DNA of 64,000 bases from JALEFZ01 sp039817415 (GTDB lineage Bacteria; Bacteroidota; Bacteroidia; J057): NCBI GenBank assembly GCA_039817415.1, contig JBCBVV010000001.1:1-64000 (forward strand). Direction: 5' to 3'. Below, one piece after another: positions 15,900 through 23,635 of this stretch. The notes beneath the pieces were generated by a model, which worked only from the letters and a program-made list of their open reading frames with translations, had not been told where the DNA came from and did not search any database. Each line of letters opens with the position of its first letter. Position 1 is the stretch's first letter. The position numbers and the translations under genes were made by a program.

Positions 15900-18251
15900 A
15901 TGTCCATTCGTATACTCATACTAGCTGTTTTTGGGCTCCCTTTTTGCCTACAAGCTCAAACTCTCACAGGAACTATCCGAGGTAAAGTTGTTGATCGCTC
16001 GACTCAACAAGCTATCTTGGATGCTGAGGTTAGCCTACTTGGTAGTACGCAGACCTTGATTACCGACAAAAACGGAGCATTTGTGTTCGATTCCGTTCTT
16101 GTGGGTCGTCATACGCTTGAAATCAAAGCTGATGGCTACAACGCCTTTCTTCAAGAGGACTTTTTGGTCAGTACGAGCCGAGAAGTTGTTCTCAACATCA
16201 GCCTCACCCCTACCCTTTACCAAGCACAAGAAGTAACACTGGTTCCTGACAGGATCAGAGGAACGCCCAGAAACGAAATGGCAACTGTTTCTGCCCTTTC
16301 CTTTGAGATTGAAGAGACGAGAAAATTTGCAGGGGGATTAGATGATCCAGCTCGTTTGGCAGGAAATTTCCCTGGAATTTCTGCGACACCCTTTACTTCT
16401 GAAAACTTCGTATCAGTTCGAGGGAACTCTCCAATGGGTTTGATCTATAGGATTGAAGGGGTGGATATTCCTAATCCGAATCACTTTGCGAGAATAGGGA
16501 GTTCTGGAGGAACCTTTACCATTTTCAGCAACCAGGTTTTGGCGAACTCGGACTTTTTCATAGGTGCTTTTCCTGCTGAATATGGGAATGCAACCACGGG
16601 GGTTTTTGATATCCGATTCAGAAATGGAAACAACGAACAAAAAGAATATTCTTTTCAGGCAGGTGTTCTCGGATTTGACTTTGCAGCAGAGGGCCCCATC
16701 AAAAAAGGAGGAAAGGCCTCATATTTGGTCAATTATAGGCTGTCTACCTTCAGTGTGGCGGCTTTTCTGATCAATTATCTCACCATTCCGACTTATCAGG
16801 ATTTAAGTTTCAAGCTCCATCTTCCTACTGAAAAATTCGGGACTTTTTCTGTTTTTGGTATTGGTGGCTTGAGTGATCGTCTCAAACCAGCGGAGGATTC
16901 CCTATTTGCAAGAGATTTAGACCGCTTTGAAAATGTCTTGAAGTCCGACATGGGCGTATTAGGTGTCAGACACAGAATGCTTCTCAAAACAGGCTCTGTC
17001 TGGGAATCTACCCTAGCAGGTTCCTACGCTAACATGGTAGACAACAAAGCCTACATGGAGGATACCAATAGAATAGACTTCTTGAGGTTGAGAGATCAAA
17101 ATGAATACGAAAGACAGCCCATTACCTTCGCAACTTCTGTGAAACACCGTTTTTCTCCAAGATTTTTGGTCAAAGTAGGCGGCCAATATTCCCATACCTA
17201 CCACGATTATTCCGCAATTGACTATGACTATGTAGCAGACAACCAGGTCATCCTTTCGCAAGAAGCGGGCAGAACGAATCTTACTCAGGGCTATGCGCAG
17301 GCACAATGGAGACCCTTAGCTCCCCTTACCATCAATGGTGGCTTTCATTACCTATACCACGACCTAAATGATGCACAGTCTTTTGAACCTAGAGTAGGAC
17401 TGGCATGGCAGTTAGAGCCTCATCAACAGTTGTCATTTGGATATGGAAAGCATAGCCGAATCGAGCAATGGGGAACCTACATGACTCGTATTACTGATGA
17501 GAATGGGAATTTTGAACTACCAAACCAAAACTTGGACTTTCTGAAGGCAGATCATTTCGTATTGGGATACCAAGCCATGCTGAGCGACAACCTAAGGTTT
17601 AGAGCTGAAGTCTACATGCAGAACCTCACCGATGTGCCGGTTGAGTCTGGTGATTCCTCCACCTATACAGTCTTGAATCTAGATGAATTGACGGAGCTAA
17701 GAGTATTAACCAATGAGGGAGAGGCCCAAAATATAGGGATTGACCTCGGGTTGGAGCGCTATTCTCGCCAAGGTTTTTATTACATGCTCAATGGGAGTGT
17801 ATTCCAATCTACTTACACTGATGCCAATGGTCAAGAACATGCAACTGCTTATAATACAGGCTATCACGCCAATTTCCTCTTCGGAAAAGAATTCAAAATG
17901 GGGAAAAAGCGAGGAAGGAATGCCATCCTAGGTATCAACTCCAATCTAACCTATAGAGGTGGCCAGCGCTATACTCCAATTGACGTTGACTTATCGAGAC
18001 AGGCCTTGACGACCGTATTTGATGAGACCTATCCCTTCATCAATCAAGACAACCCTCTCTTAATCTGGGACTTAACGGTAAATATTTTCAGAAATAGAAG
18101 GAAGTTTTCTGAGACGTGGTCTATTCAGATCAAGAATATCTTCCAATCCCAAGCAGCGGAATATAGAGATTTTGATCCTACCTTAGATCGTGTGGTAGCC
18201 GTAGCTGGTGCAGGCTTCTTACCGGTGATGAGCTATAAGATTTCTTTTTAA
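15900..18251 (+). CDS. TonB-dependent outer-membrane receptor
   Basis: A 783-residue receptor with signal peptide (LILAVFGLPFCLQAQ). Residues about 25-110 form a carboxypeptidase-regulatory-like domain (GTIRGKVVDRSTQQAILDAE, GAFVFDSVLVGRHTLEIKA), followed by the plug (FPGISATPFTSENFVSVRGN, RIEGVDIPNPNHF, with GNATTGVFDIRFRNG) and then a beta-barrel of alternating strands ending with MSYKISF, the terminal aromatic being typical for outer-membrane insertion. No SusD partner is adjacent, so it is not a classical SusCD pair. The ligand is unknown. A strong bidirectional terminator follows the stop by about 20 bp. Confidence 0.92.
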   Translation: MSIRILILAVFGLPFCLQAQTLTGTIRGKVVDRSTQQAILDAEVSLLGSTQTLITDKNGAFVFDSVLVGRHTLEIKADGYNAFLQEDFLVSTSREVVLNISLTPTLYQAQEVTLVPDRIRGTPRNEMATVSALSFEIEETRKFAGGLDDPARLAGNFPGISATPFTSENFVSVRGNSPMGLIYRIEGVDIPNPNHFARIGSSGGTFTIFSNQVLANSDFFIGAFPAEYGNATTGVFDIRFRNGNNEQKEYSFQAGVLGFDFAAEGPIKKGGKASYLVNYRLSTFSVAAFLINYLTIPTYQDLSFKLHLPTEKFGTFSVFGIGGLSDRLKPAEDSLFARDLDRFENVLKSDMGVLGVRHRMLLKTGSVWESTLAGSYANMVDNKAYMEDTNRIDFLRLRDQNEYERQPITFATSVKHRFSPRFLVKVGGQYSHTYHDYSAIDYDYVADNQVILSQEAGRTNLTQGYAQAQWRPLAPLTINGGFHYLYHDLNDAQSFEPRVGLAWQLEPHQQLSFGYGKHSRIEQWGTYMTRITDENGNFELPNQNLDFLKADHFVLGYQAMLSDNLRFRAEVYMQNLTDVPVESGDSSTYTVLNLDELTELRVLTNEGEAQNIGIDLGLERYSRQGFYYMLNGSVFQSTYTDANGQEHATAYNTGYHANFLFGKEFKMGKKRGRNAILGINSNLTYRGGQRYTPIDVDLSRQALTTVFDETYPFINQDNPLLIWDLTVNIFRNRRKFSETWSIQIKNIFQSQAAEYRDFDPTLDRVVAVAGAGFLPVMSYKISF

Positions 18252-18269
18252 AGGATAGAAAAGCGCATA

Positions 18270-18298
18270 AAAAAGGAAGGCATATGACCTTCCTTTTT
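18270..18298. terminator. Bidirectional rho-independent terminator
   Basis: A perfect 11-bp stem (AAAAAGGAAGG at 18270-18280 with CCTTCCTTTTT at 18288-18298) with a 7-nt loop lies between two converging genes. The T-rich right arm serves the TonB receptor and the A-rich left arm gives a U-run for transcripts from the Nudix-like gene on the minus strand. Confidence 0.85.
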
Positions 18299-18326
18299 CA
18301 ATATAAAAACGCTAAGTGTTCGGGAT

Positions 18327-18788
18327 CTAAAGGAGTTCGAGCAAATCTTCCGGATAGAGCGTTAGCTTATCACGCTTCAGTTCCTTAATGGATTTCCAGA
18401 TGAGCTTGGGGCTATCCCCCTTGGTGGGCCGTGGTTCTTCTCCTTCTTTCAATGTTCCTTTGAACATGAAGACAATTTCGTGTCTTACTTCTTCTCCTAA
18501 TTCGGTAACGACCTCAGAAGGCCCAGCCAAAAAGGACAAATCTTTTATTTCTTTTCCGAGTACTTGCTTGATTTGACGACGAATCGATTCCCAACTGTAT
18601 TCTCCAAAGGCAACCTTCCCACCTACAGGACGATATATAGCCTCCCCGCCTGATACAGTCGTATCTTCCACCAACAAAATCTTCTGAGCGTCCTGGAAAA
18701 TGCAATAGGCCATAGGTAGTATCTTTCCTCCTGGCTTATTCATCTTTGAAGGTTCAATGTGATATTGCACAAACATGAGTGATAGCAT
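18327..18788 (-). CDS. Nudix-fold protein with degenerate Nudix box
   Basis: The 153-residue frame has a Nudix-like fold: strand AYCIFQDAQKILLVEDT, the GGKVAFGE loop, a helix SWESIRRQIKQVLGKEI, then HEIVFMFKGTL. The Nudix box GX5EX7REUXEEXGU reads G-x5-E-x7-R-Q-I-K-Q-V-L-G: the first E and the R are kept but all three glutamates of REUXEE are replaced (Q, Q, V). Those residues bind the catalytic Mg2+, so hydrolase activity is doubtful and a binding or sensor role is possible. Starts at 18788, 18776 or 18743 (MNKPGGKI) are all possible; the last gives a compact domain. Gene order offers no clue to a ligand. Confidence 0.72.
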   Translation of the reverse strand: MLSLMFVQYHIEPSKMNKPGGKILPMAYCIFQDAQKILLVEDTTVSGGEAIYRPVGGKVAFGEYSWESIRRQIKQVLGKEIKDLSFLAGPSEVVTELGEEVRHEIVFMFKGTLKEGEEPRPTKGDSPKLIWKSIKELKRDKLTLYPEDLLELL

Positions 18789-19019
18789 TACTTAGCAAGG
18801 GTCATACAATAGTAGCTTTTTTATACACCATAACTACTACCCTTTTGCCCAAGTCTTTACAAATGGGAAAATCACTCTAAATGTCCATTTACGTATATTT
18901 TCAAGGAAGGACTAAATCGAGAAAAGGCCAACATACCCGTTTTTTGATGAATTGATCAAATAACTTACATCCGATAATAAATATCTCAGACGAGATACCT
19001 TTATAATTCTAATATGTTT

Positions 19020-20822
19020 CTACAGAACAATATTTAATTTTCGAATCACTTCCTTTCCTCCCTGAGTCATTCGAACCAAAAGAACTCCTGATTGATCGAA
19101 AGGAAACTCATTTAGGCTAAAAGGCGCATTACCCAAAAAACCTTGTTCGAACACTTTTTGTCCGAGGGTATTCCAGATCTCTAGGCTGCCCTTGCCCTTA
19201 CCTACAGGATAGACTTGAATGGCCTTGGCTGCTCTATCATAGTATATGGGATTGGCCTCCTCCCCTTCAAGCCCATCCAGAGCCACAGCTATGCATCCTG
19301 GAATATTGATTAAATTCAGTTGGCACAATCGATCACGGATATCAGAAGAATAAGTCCCTTGATACAGGGCTGTATCTGCCTCTAGTAAGACAGACCCCGC
19401 ATCCCAGACCGTCATATCTTGAAAAGAATAATACAGAGCCTCCAACACAATCCTATCCATGATAGAATCACCCAGCTCCAAACGAAGAGACATCAAGCAG
19501 CTGGCCCATAGGGTTCCTAATTCATAGATGTCATTGTAAGTGTCATTGGGAGAATAAGGGAGGAGATTGTCTACCCTTCTTCCATCCCAAAATTCATTAT
19601 GCCCATCCCAATTAAAAATTTCAAACCAGTTCCAATCAGAGAGGTCATAGGAATAGGCGGCCGTAAAATAATCGGCATAGCCTTCATCCAGGGCATTGCG
19701 TTCAAAGCCCTTCCTGCTATTGGGAGAGGCATCGTAAGAAAGCGCATGGATATACTCGTGTACGATGACATCCGCATCTTCCGCATCATCAACTCCTCCT
19801 TCCCCCATGAGGATATACCCATTCCCGTTGTTGGATACAAAGGTAGATAGGTCGTTGTTACCTAGGCCATGTGGATCAATCTGAATCGGGCGATTCATTA
19901 AATCTTCAAAGCCCAGAGATTGTACAAATCGCTGAAATGAGTCGATGTGAAAGTAGGCCATGACATCTTCAAAGCCGCTTTCAGAACGATCAAAATAAAA
20001 CTCTCCATTTTGGGAAGTGGCAATGGTGTCAAATCTTGCCGCACGGTCAACCACCTGCACATAGGGTCCTAACAGTTCAAAAACCGAATCCACCTCATTG
20101 AATCGAATGTCTTTCAATTCAACTGTATCCATTAGGTTTTCGAAAATGGCTAAGGCCGAGTCCCCTTTATCTACCAAATCAAATCCATAAGGCAATTCTG
20201 CTTTAGTGGAAGGATCGGGCAGAAATATCCTCCCTGTTCCCGTGGTATCTCGGAAGTATGCATTTAAGGTCTCCTTTTGTAGAAGTCCACCATCTAACAG
20301 GCTCATGATTCTTTCTTCTTCCAACATTCCTCCTTGCTGGATCATTCTTACCTTCAAGGCGGGAATCCAATTCTCATCCTCCAACCACCAAACGACTTGG
20401 CTCTCCCATGATTCTACTTTAAGGGTTTCCAACAGGCCAAGTTCAACCACCTCAGGCTTCAGTTGAGCCGTAGGTAAAGGGGTAGAGGAAAGGGACATGA
20501 GCTTATACTGAAGACTTTGAATCTTACGATCGCTAATATGTGCAATCACCCTTGTCCCTTCTAGCGGGATGCCGTCTACTGTTTGAACAAAATGAAGGTG
20601 CCGAGCTCGACTCGATTCCTTATCATGAATCAGGTTGAGTGTGCTTTGCCACCCATTGAGCTCTTTGAACTCAGAGATCAGGATGTCTTGAACTGAAAAA
20701 ATCGAATAATTTTCTGATAAGGGTATTTCCTGCTTAATCAGACGTTGAGCCATAAGGCCTTCTATGCTTAGGTAAATGAACCCAAGCCCCACAATAAGAA
20801 TACGTATCAAGGACAATCGCAT
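19020..20822 (-). CDS. T9SS-secreted zinc metalloprotease (HExxH, gluzincin type)
   Basis: From the ATG at 20822 the protein has 600 residues: a signal peptide (IRILIVGLGFIYLSIEGLMAQ), a propeptide-like region resembling FTP/PepSY domains of thermolysin-type proteases (VQTVDGIPLEGTRVIAHI, IPALKVRM), then the catalytic HEYIH motif (H355, E356, H359) with the third ligand E380 in LDEGYADYF. This His-Glu-x-x-His plus downstream Glu arrangement is that of the M4/M36 clan. The last about 75 residues (IYYDRAAKAIQVYPVGKG, then LNEFPFDQSGVLLVRM and VIRKLNIVL) form a type A T9SS sorting domain, so the mature enzyme is secreted or surface-bound. Its start overlaps the yigZ stop in TGATG, indicating translational coupling. 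Confidence 0.87.
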   Translation of the reverse strand: MRLSLIRILIVGLGFIYLSIEGLMAQRLIKQEIPLSENYSIFSVQDILISEFKELNGWQSTLNLIHDKESSRARHLHFVQTVDGIPLEGTRVIAHISDRKIQSLQYKLMSLSSTPLPTAQLKPEVVELGLLETLKVESWESQVVWWLEDENWIPALKVRMIQQGGMLEEERIMSLLDGGLLQKETLNAYFRDTTGTGRIFLPDPSTKAELPYGFDLVDKGDSALAIFENLMDTVELKDIRFNEVDSVFELLGPYVQVVDRAARFDTIATSQNGEFYFDRSESGFEDVMAYFHIDSFQRFVQSLGFEDLMNRPIQIDPHGLGNNDLSTFVSNNGNGYILMGEGGVDDAEDADVIVHEYIHALSYDASPNSRKGFERNALDEGYADYFTAAYSYDLSDWNWFEIFNWDGHNEFWDGRRVDNLLPYSPNDTYNDIYELGTLWASCLMSLRLELGDSIMDRIVLEALYYSFQDMTVWDAGSVLLEADTALYQGTYSSDIRDRLCQLNLINIPGCIAVALDGLEGEEANPIYYDRAAKAIQVYPVGKGKGSLEIWNTLGQKVFEQGFLGNAPFSLNEFPFDQSGVLLVRMTQGGKEVIRKLNIVL

Positions 20823-21433
20823 CAATCTTCTTCCATTACTTTCCAGGACCAACCGGCCTGTTTCAGTGAATCAGCGAGTAAAGGGTAGTCGTCCTTTTTT
20901 ATCCAATAGGTAATTTTGCAAATATCTGTGTAATCCGCTGTTACCTGATGGACAGGATGGGGATGTAGCAGTTTATTTATGGCAGAGGTTCTATCATAGG
21001 GAAAAGTCAATAAGAAGGTAACCTTCGGAATGATCTCTTCCCTTTTCAAACCCTCTAGCGCAAGTTCTGCTGATCCGCGATAGGCCTCTATGAGCCCTCT
21101 CACTCCCAGTTTCGTACCACCAAAATAACGCACTACGACCACCAATGTTTGAGTAAGTTCCTGAGAACGAATGGCTGCCAAGATGGGGGTGCCTGCACTG
21201 TGTGAAGGTTCTCCATCGTCGGTAGAAAAGGTAGTCTGGCCATCTTTTCCAAGCCGATAGGCGTAGCAGTGGTGTCTGGCGTCATAATAACGCTTTTTGA
21301 GGGCTGAAAGCTGCTCCTCTACCTCAGATAATTCCTCTACAGGAAAGGCGTAGGCATAAAATTTTGAGCCACGGTCCTTTAAGAGGCTTTCTCCTTCTTC
21401 GAGTAGTTTATATATGGATTCTCCTTCAGACAT
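20822..21433 (-). CDS. yigZ: IMPACT/YigZ family protein
   Basis: A 203-residue cytosolic protein with the conserved YigZ N-terminal domain: GSKFYAYAFPVEE, the KRYYDARHHCYAYRLG segment, DDGEPSHSAGTPIL and VRYFGGTKLGVRGLIEAY, followed by a short ferredoxin-like C-terminal domain (DRTSAINKLLHPHPVHQV). In eukaryotes IMPACT modulates Gcn2; in bacteria the YigZ role is unclear though it is linked to translation or stress. Motif order and length are typical. A TATATTTG promoter box lies 5 nt before the ATG. The stop overlaps the start of the downstream secreted protease, an unusual pairing with no evident functional link. Confidence 0.92.
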   Translation of the reverse strand: MSEGESIYKLLEEGESLLKDRGSKFYAYAFPVEELSEVEEQLSALKKRYYDARHHCYAYRLGKDGQTTFSTDDGEPSHSAGTPILAAIRSQELTQTLVVVVRYFGGTKLGVRGLIEAYRGSAELALEGLKREEIIPKVTFLLTFPYDRTSAINKLLHPHPVHQVTADYTDICKITYWIKKDDYPLLADSLKQAGWSWKVMEED

Positions 21434-21438
21434 TCCTA

Positions 21439-21446
21439 CAAATATA
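21439..21446 (-). promoter_or_regulatory. Bacteroidota -7 promoter box, nearly leaderless start of yigZ
   Basis: TATATTTG on the minus strand lies 5 nt (TAGGA) before the ATG at 21433, so transcription would begin at or within a few bases of the start codon. It would also drive the coupled protease gene. Confidence 0.45.
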
Positions 21447-21596
21447 AGGAATGTAAGTGCGATTTATGGCTAATATGGGTTCCTGCAGGCATATTTTTCA
21501 AGCTAATCATATAAGAAAATCCACTTATGAAATTTCCATCATAGAAAGTAGCCTGAAATAATTGAGCCCTCCATTCCAAATGGTTAACTTGACGAC

Positions 21597-22751
21597 ATGG
21601 AAGGATGGAAAAGAACCCTGATCATTTCATCGGCAATCCTCACTGTTGCCGCTGCCGCTGCCATTATCCTAGGAAGCTTGGGATATATTCTGTGGAATTT
21701 CAGTGCGATTTTCATTTACCTGATTACCGCCATTGTATTGACGCTCATTGGCAGGCCTATCAAACGCCTACTTGAAAAAGTCAAAATTGGCAAATTCACC
21801 CTACCCAATACCTTCAATACCATTGTGGCCATGCTGGTGATTGTGGGCTTTTTCCTCGCCCTAATCGGCTTCTTTGTTCCTCTTTTAGTAGATATAACCG
21901 ATCAAATTCAGGCCATAGATCCCTCTGCCCTTACCGTTGGCTTAGAAGAACCCCTAAAGCAGATCATGGCCTTTAATGAGAAGTACAGATTCTTCGAATT
22001 GCAAGAAGGAGAAACCTTGGAACAAGTCTTTCTTGAAAATGTACAGGAGATCGTTAACCAGGTGAATTTTTCCTCCATGATTTCCGGAATTTTAGGATTG
22101 GCAGGCAACTTCTTTGTGGGCGCATTCTCTGTTGCCTTTATTACTTTTTTCTTCCTGAATGAAAGATCACTTCTTCAGAACATTTCAGATACGATTACGC
22201 CAGACAAATATGTAGGTCGTGTAAATTCTGTGCTTGAAGATGTAAGAAACCTACTGTCAAGGTATTTCATTGGAGTGATGCTAGAGATTCTTCTGGTAGG
22301 AGGTTTAGTAGCCTTGGGACTTGGGATATTGGGGATCAAAAACGCCCTTTTCATAGGATATTTTGCTGGAATCTTCAATGTCATTCCATATTTAGGGCCT
22401 ATTATTGGGGGTACCATGACCGTAGCCATGACGGCTATAAACAGCCTTCACCTGCCTTTTTATGATCAGGCATTTCCGTTCATGTTATTTGCCTTGGCGA
22501 TATTTTTCGGCGTACAATTGTTAGACAATTTCCTTTTCCAGCCCTTTATTTACAGCAGTAGCGTAAAAGCCCATCCCTTAGAGGTATTCCTCGTTATTCT
22601 AGCCGCAGGCTTCATAGGGGGAGCCGGCGCTATGGTTTTGGCGATTCCTGTTTACACCATTGTAAGAGTATTTGCGAGAGAGTTTCTTTACAAATTCAAA
22701 ATCGTCAGTTCGCTCACAAAAAGCATTGATCATGAGTCTCCCTCATCCTGA
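21597..22751 (+). CDS. PerM/AI-2E family membrane transporter
   Basis: The 384-residue protein has about eight hydrophobic segments arranged as in the PerM/YdiK (AI-2 exporter-like) family, with the conserved GxPxxRLLE-type segment (LIGRPIKRLLEKVK), a central amphipathic region, and the signature IFNVIPYLGPIIGG at about residues 260-273. Family members have been linked to autoinducer-2 export and Na+/H+ antiport, but most are uncharacterised. The last 20 bp overlap the start of the Nudix hydrolase gene, so the two are co-transcribed and translationally coupled; MazG-like pyrophosphohydrolase follows. Confidence 0.9.
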   Translation: MEGWKRTLIISSAILTVAAAAAIILGSLGYILWNFSAIFIYLITAIVLTLIGRPIKRLLEKVKIGKFTLPNTFNTIVAMLVIVGFFLALIGFFVPLLVDITDQIQAIDPSALTVGLEEPLKQIMAFNEKYRFFELQEGETLEQVFLENVQEIVNQVNFSSMISGILGLAGNFFVGAFSVAFITFFFLNERSLLQNISDTITPDKYVGRVNSVLEDVRNLLSRYFIGVMLEILLVGGLVALGLGILGIKNALFIGYFAGIFNVIPYLGPIIGGTMTVAMTAINSLHLPFYDQAFPFMLFALAIFFGVQLLDNFLFQPFIYSSSVKAHPLEVFLVILAAGFIGGAGAMVLAIPVYTIVRVFAREFLYKFKIVSSLTKSIDHESPSS

Positions 22752-23298
22752 AGAAAATCCCTGGACAATCCTTGACTCAAAACTTATTTATGAAAATCCC
22801 TGGATTCGGGTGGACGAGCATCAAGTTCTGAATCCATCTGGGAATCCTGGTATCTATGGTGTGGTACATTATCAGCATGATGCCATTGGAATTGTTCCCT
22901 ATGAAAAAGGGGAAATCTGGATGGTAGGACAATATCGCTTCCCACTTAAAGAATACTCCTGGGAAATACCCGAGGGAGGGCATGACAAAAGAGAATCCCA
23001 CCTGGACTCAGCCAAAAGAGAACTCAAAGAAGAAACAGGTTTAGTGGCTGCAAATTGGTCTCCCTTGCTTGAAATGAACCTGTCTAATAGTGTTTCTGAC
23101 GAATGGGGTATCGTTTACCTGGCGACGGACCTAAAACAAGAAATGGCAGAACCTGAAGATACAGAGGATCTCATGGTCAAGAAGGTTCCCCTCGAAACAC
23201 TATACGCCATGGTAGAATCCCGTCAAATTCGCGACTCTCTCTCAGTGGCAGCTATTTACAAGCTCATGTATCTCAAAGCTTCTGGGCAATTATCATAA
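22732..23298 (+). CDS. Nudix hydrolase (ADP-ribose pyrophosphatase-like)
   Basis: The ATG at 22732 gives 188 residues and a 20-bp overlap with the transporter; the longer frame to 22672 is unlikely. The Nudix box is canonical (G-x5-E-x7-REL-K-EETGL, in GGHDKRESHLDSAKRELKEE). N-terminal features WTILDSKLIYENPWIRVDEH and the Q-Y-R-F-P segment of VGQYRFPLKEYSWEIPEGG are those of the ADP-ribose/GDP-sugar pyrophosphatase (NudF/NudK-like) branch. The enzyme would clean up nucleoside diphosphate derivatives in the cytosol. It is followed 4 bp later by a MazG-like gene, another nucleotide-sanitising enzyme. Confidence 0.93.
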   Translation: MSLPHPEENPWTILDSKLIYENPWIRVDEHQVLNPSGNPGIYGVVHYQHDAIGIVPYEKGEIWMVGQYRFPLKEYSWEIPEGGHDKRESHLDSAKRELKEETGLVAANWSPLLEMNLSNSVSDEWGIVYLATDLKQEMAEPEDTEDLMVKKVPLETLYAMVESRQIRDSLSVAAIYKLMYLKASGQLS

Positions 23299-23302
23299 AA
23301 AT

Positions 23303-23635
23303 ATGAAGCAACTTCCTTCCTTTCCTCAAGACACAAGCCTGAGTGCTTTGCAGGCCTATTCCGAAGCCATTTGTCAAGCAAGGGGCTGGGATCAAACCAA
23401 TTCGCTAGAGACCTTTCTTCTACTAAGTGAGGAAATGGGAGAACTGGCCAAAGCCATCCGAAATCGCATCAACCTCTTTCAGGAGGAAGGGAAACAGATC
23501 AAAGAAGGAGAACTAGAAGGCGAGTTTGCAGATGTGTTGAGTTATCTCCTACAACTTGCCAATCAGTTTGGGATTGACCTCGCTGAAGCATATCGACAGA
23601 AGGAAGAAGAAAATGCGCAAAGAAGCTGGGATTAA
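23303..23635 (+). CDS. MazG-like nucleotide pyrophosphohydrolase
   Basis: A 110-residue all-helical protein of the MazG/iMazG type. The metal-binding acidic motifs are visible: EEMGELAKAIR (E-E-x-x-E) in the second helix and EFADVLSYLLQLA (E-x-x-D) in the fourth. Such proteins hydrolyse non-canonical or excess NTPs to NMP plus pyrophosphate. It is the third gene of the operon that begins with the PerM-family transporter (4-bp gap to the Nudix gene). Its final 4 bp overlap the 3' end of the convergent subtilase gene. Confidence 0.92.
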   Translation: MKQLPSFPQDTSLSALQAYSEAICQARGWDQTNSLETFLLLSEEMGELAKAIRNRINLFQEEGKQIKEGELEGEFADVLSYLLQLANQFGIDLAEAYRQKEEENAQRSWD

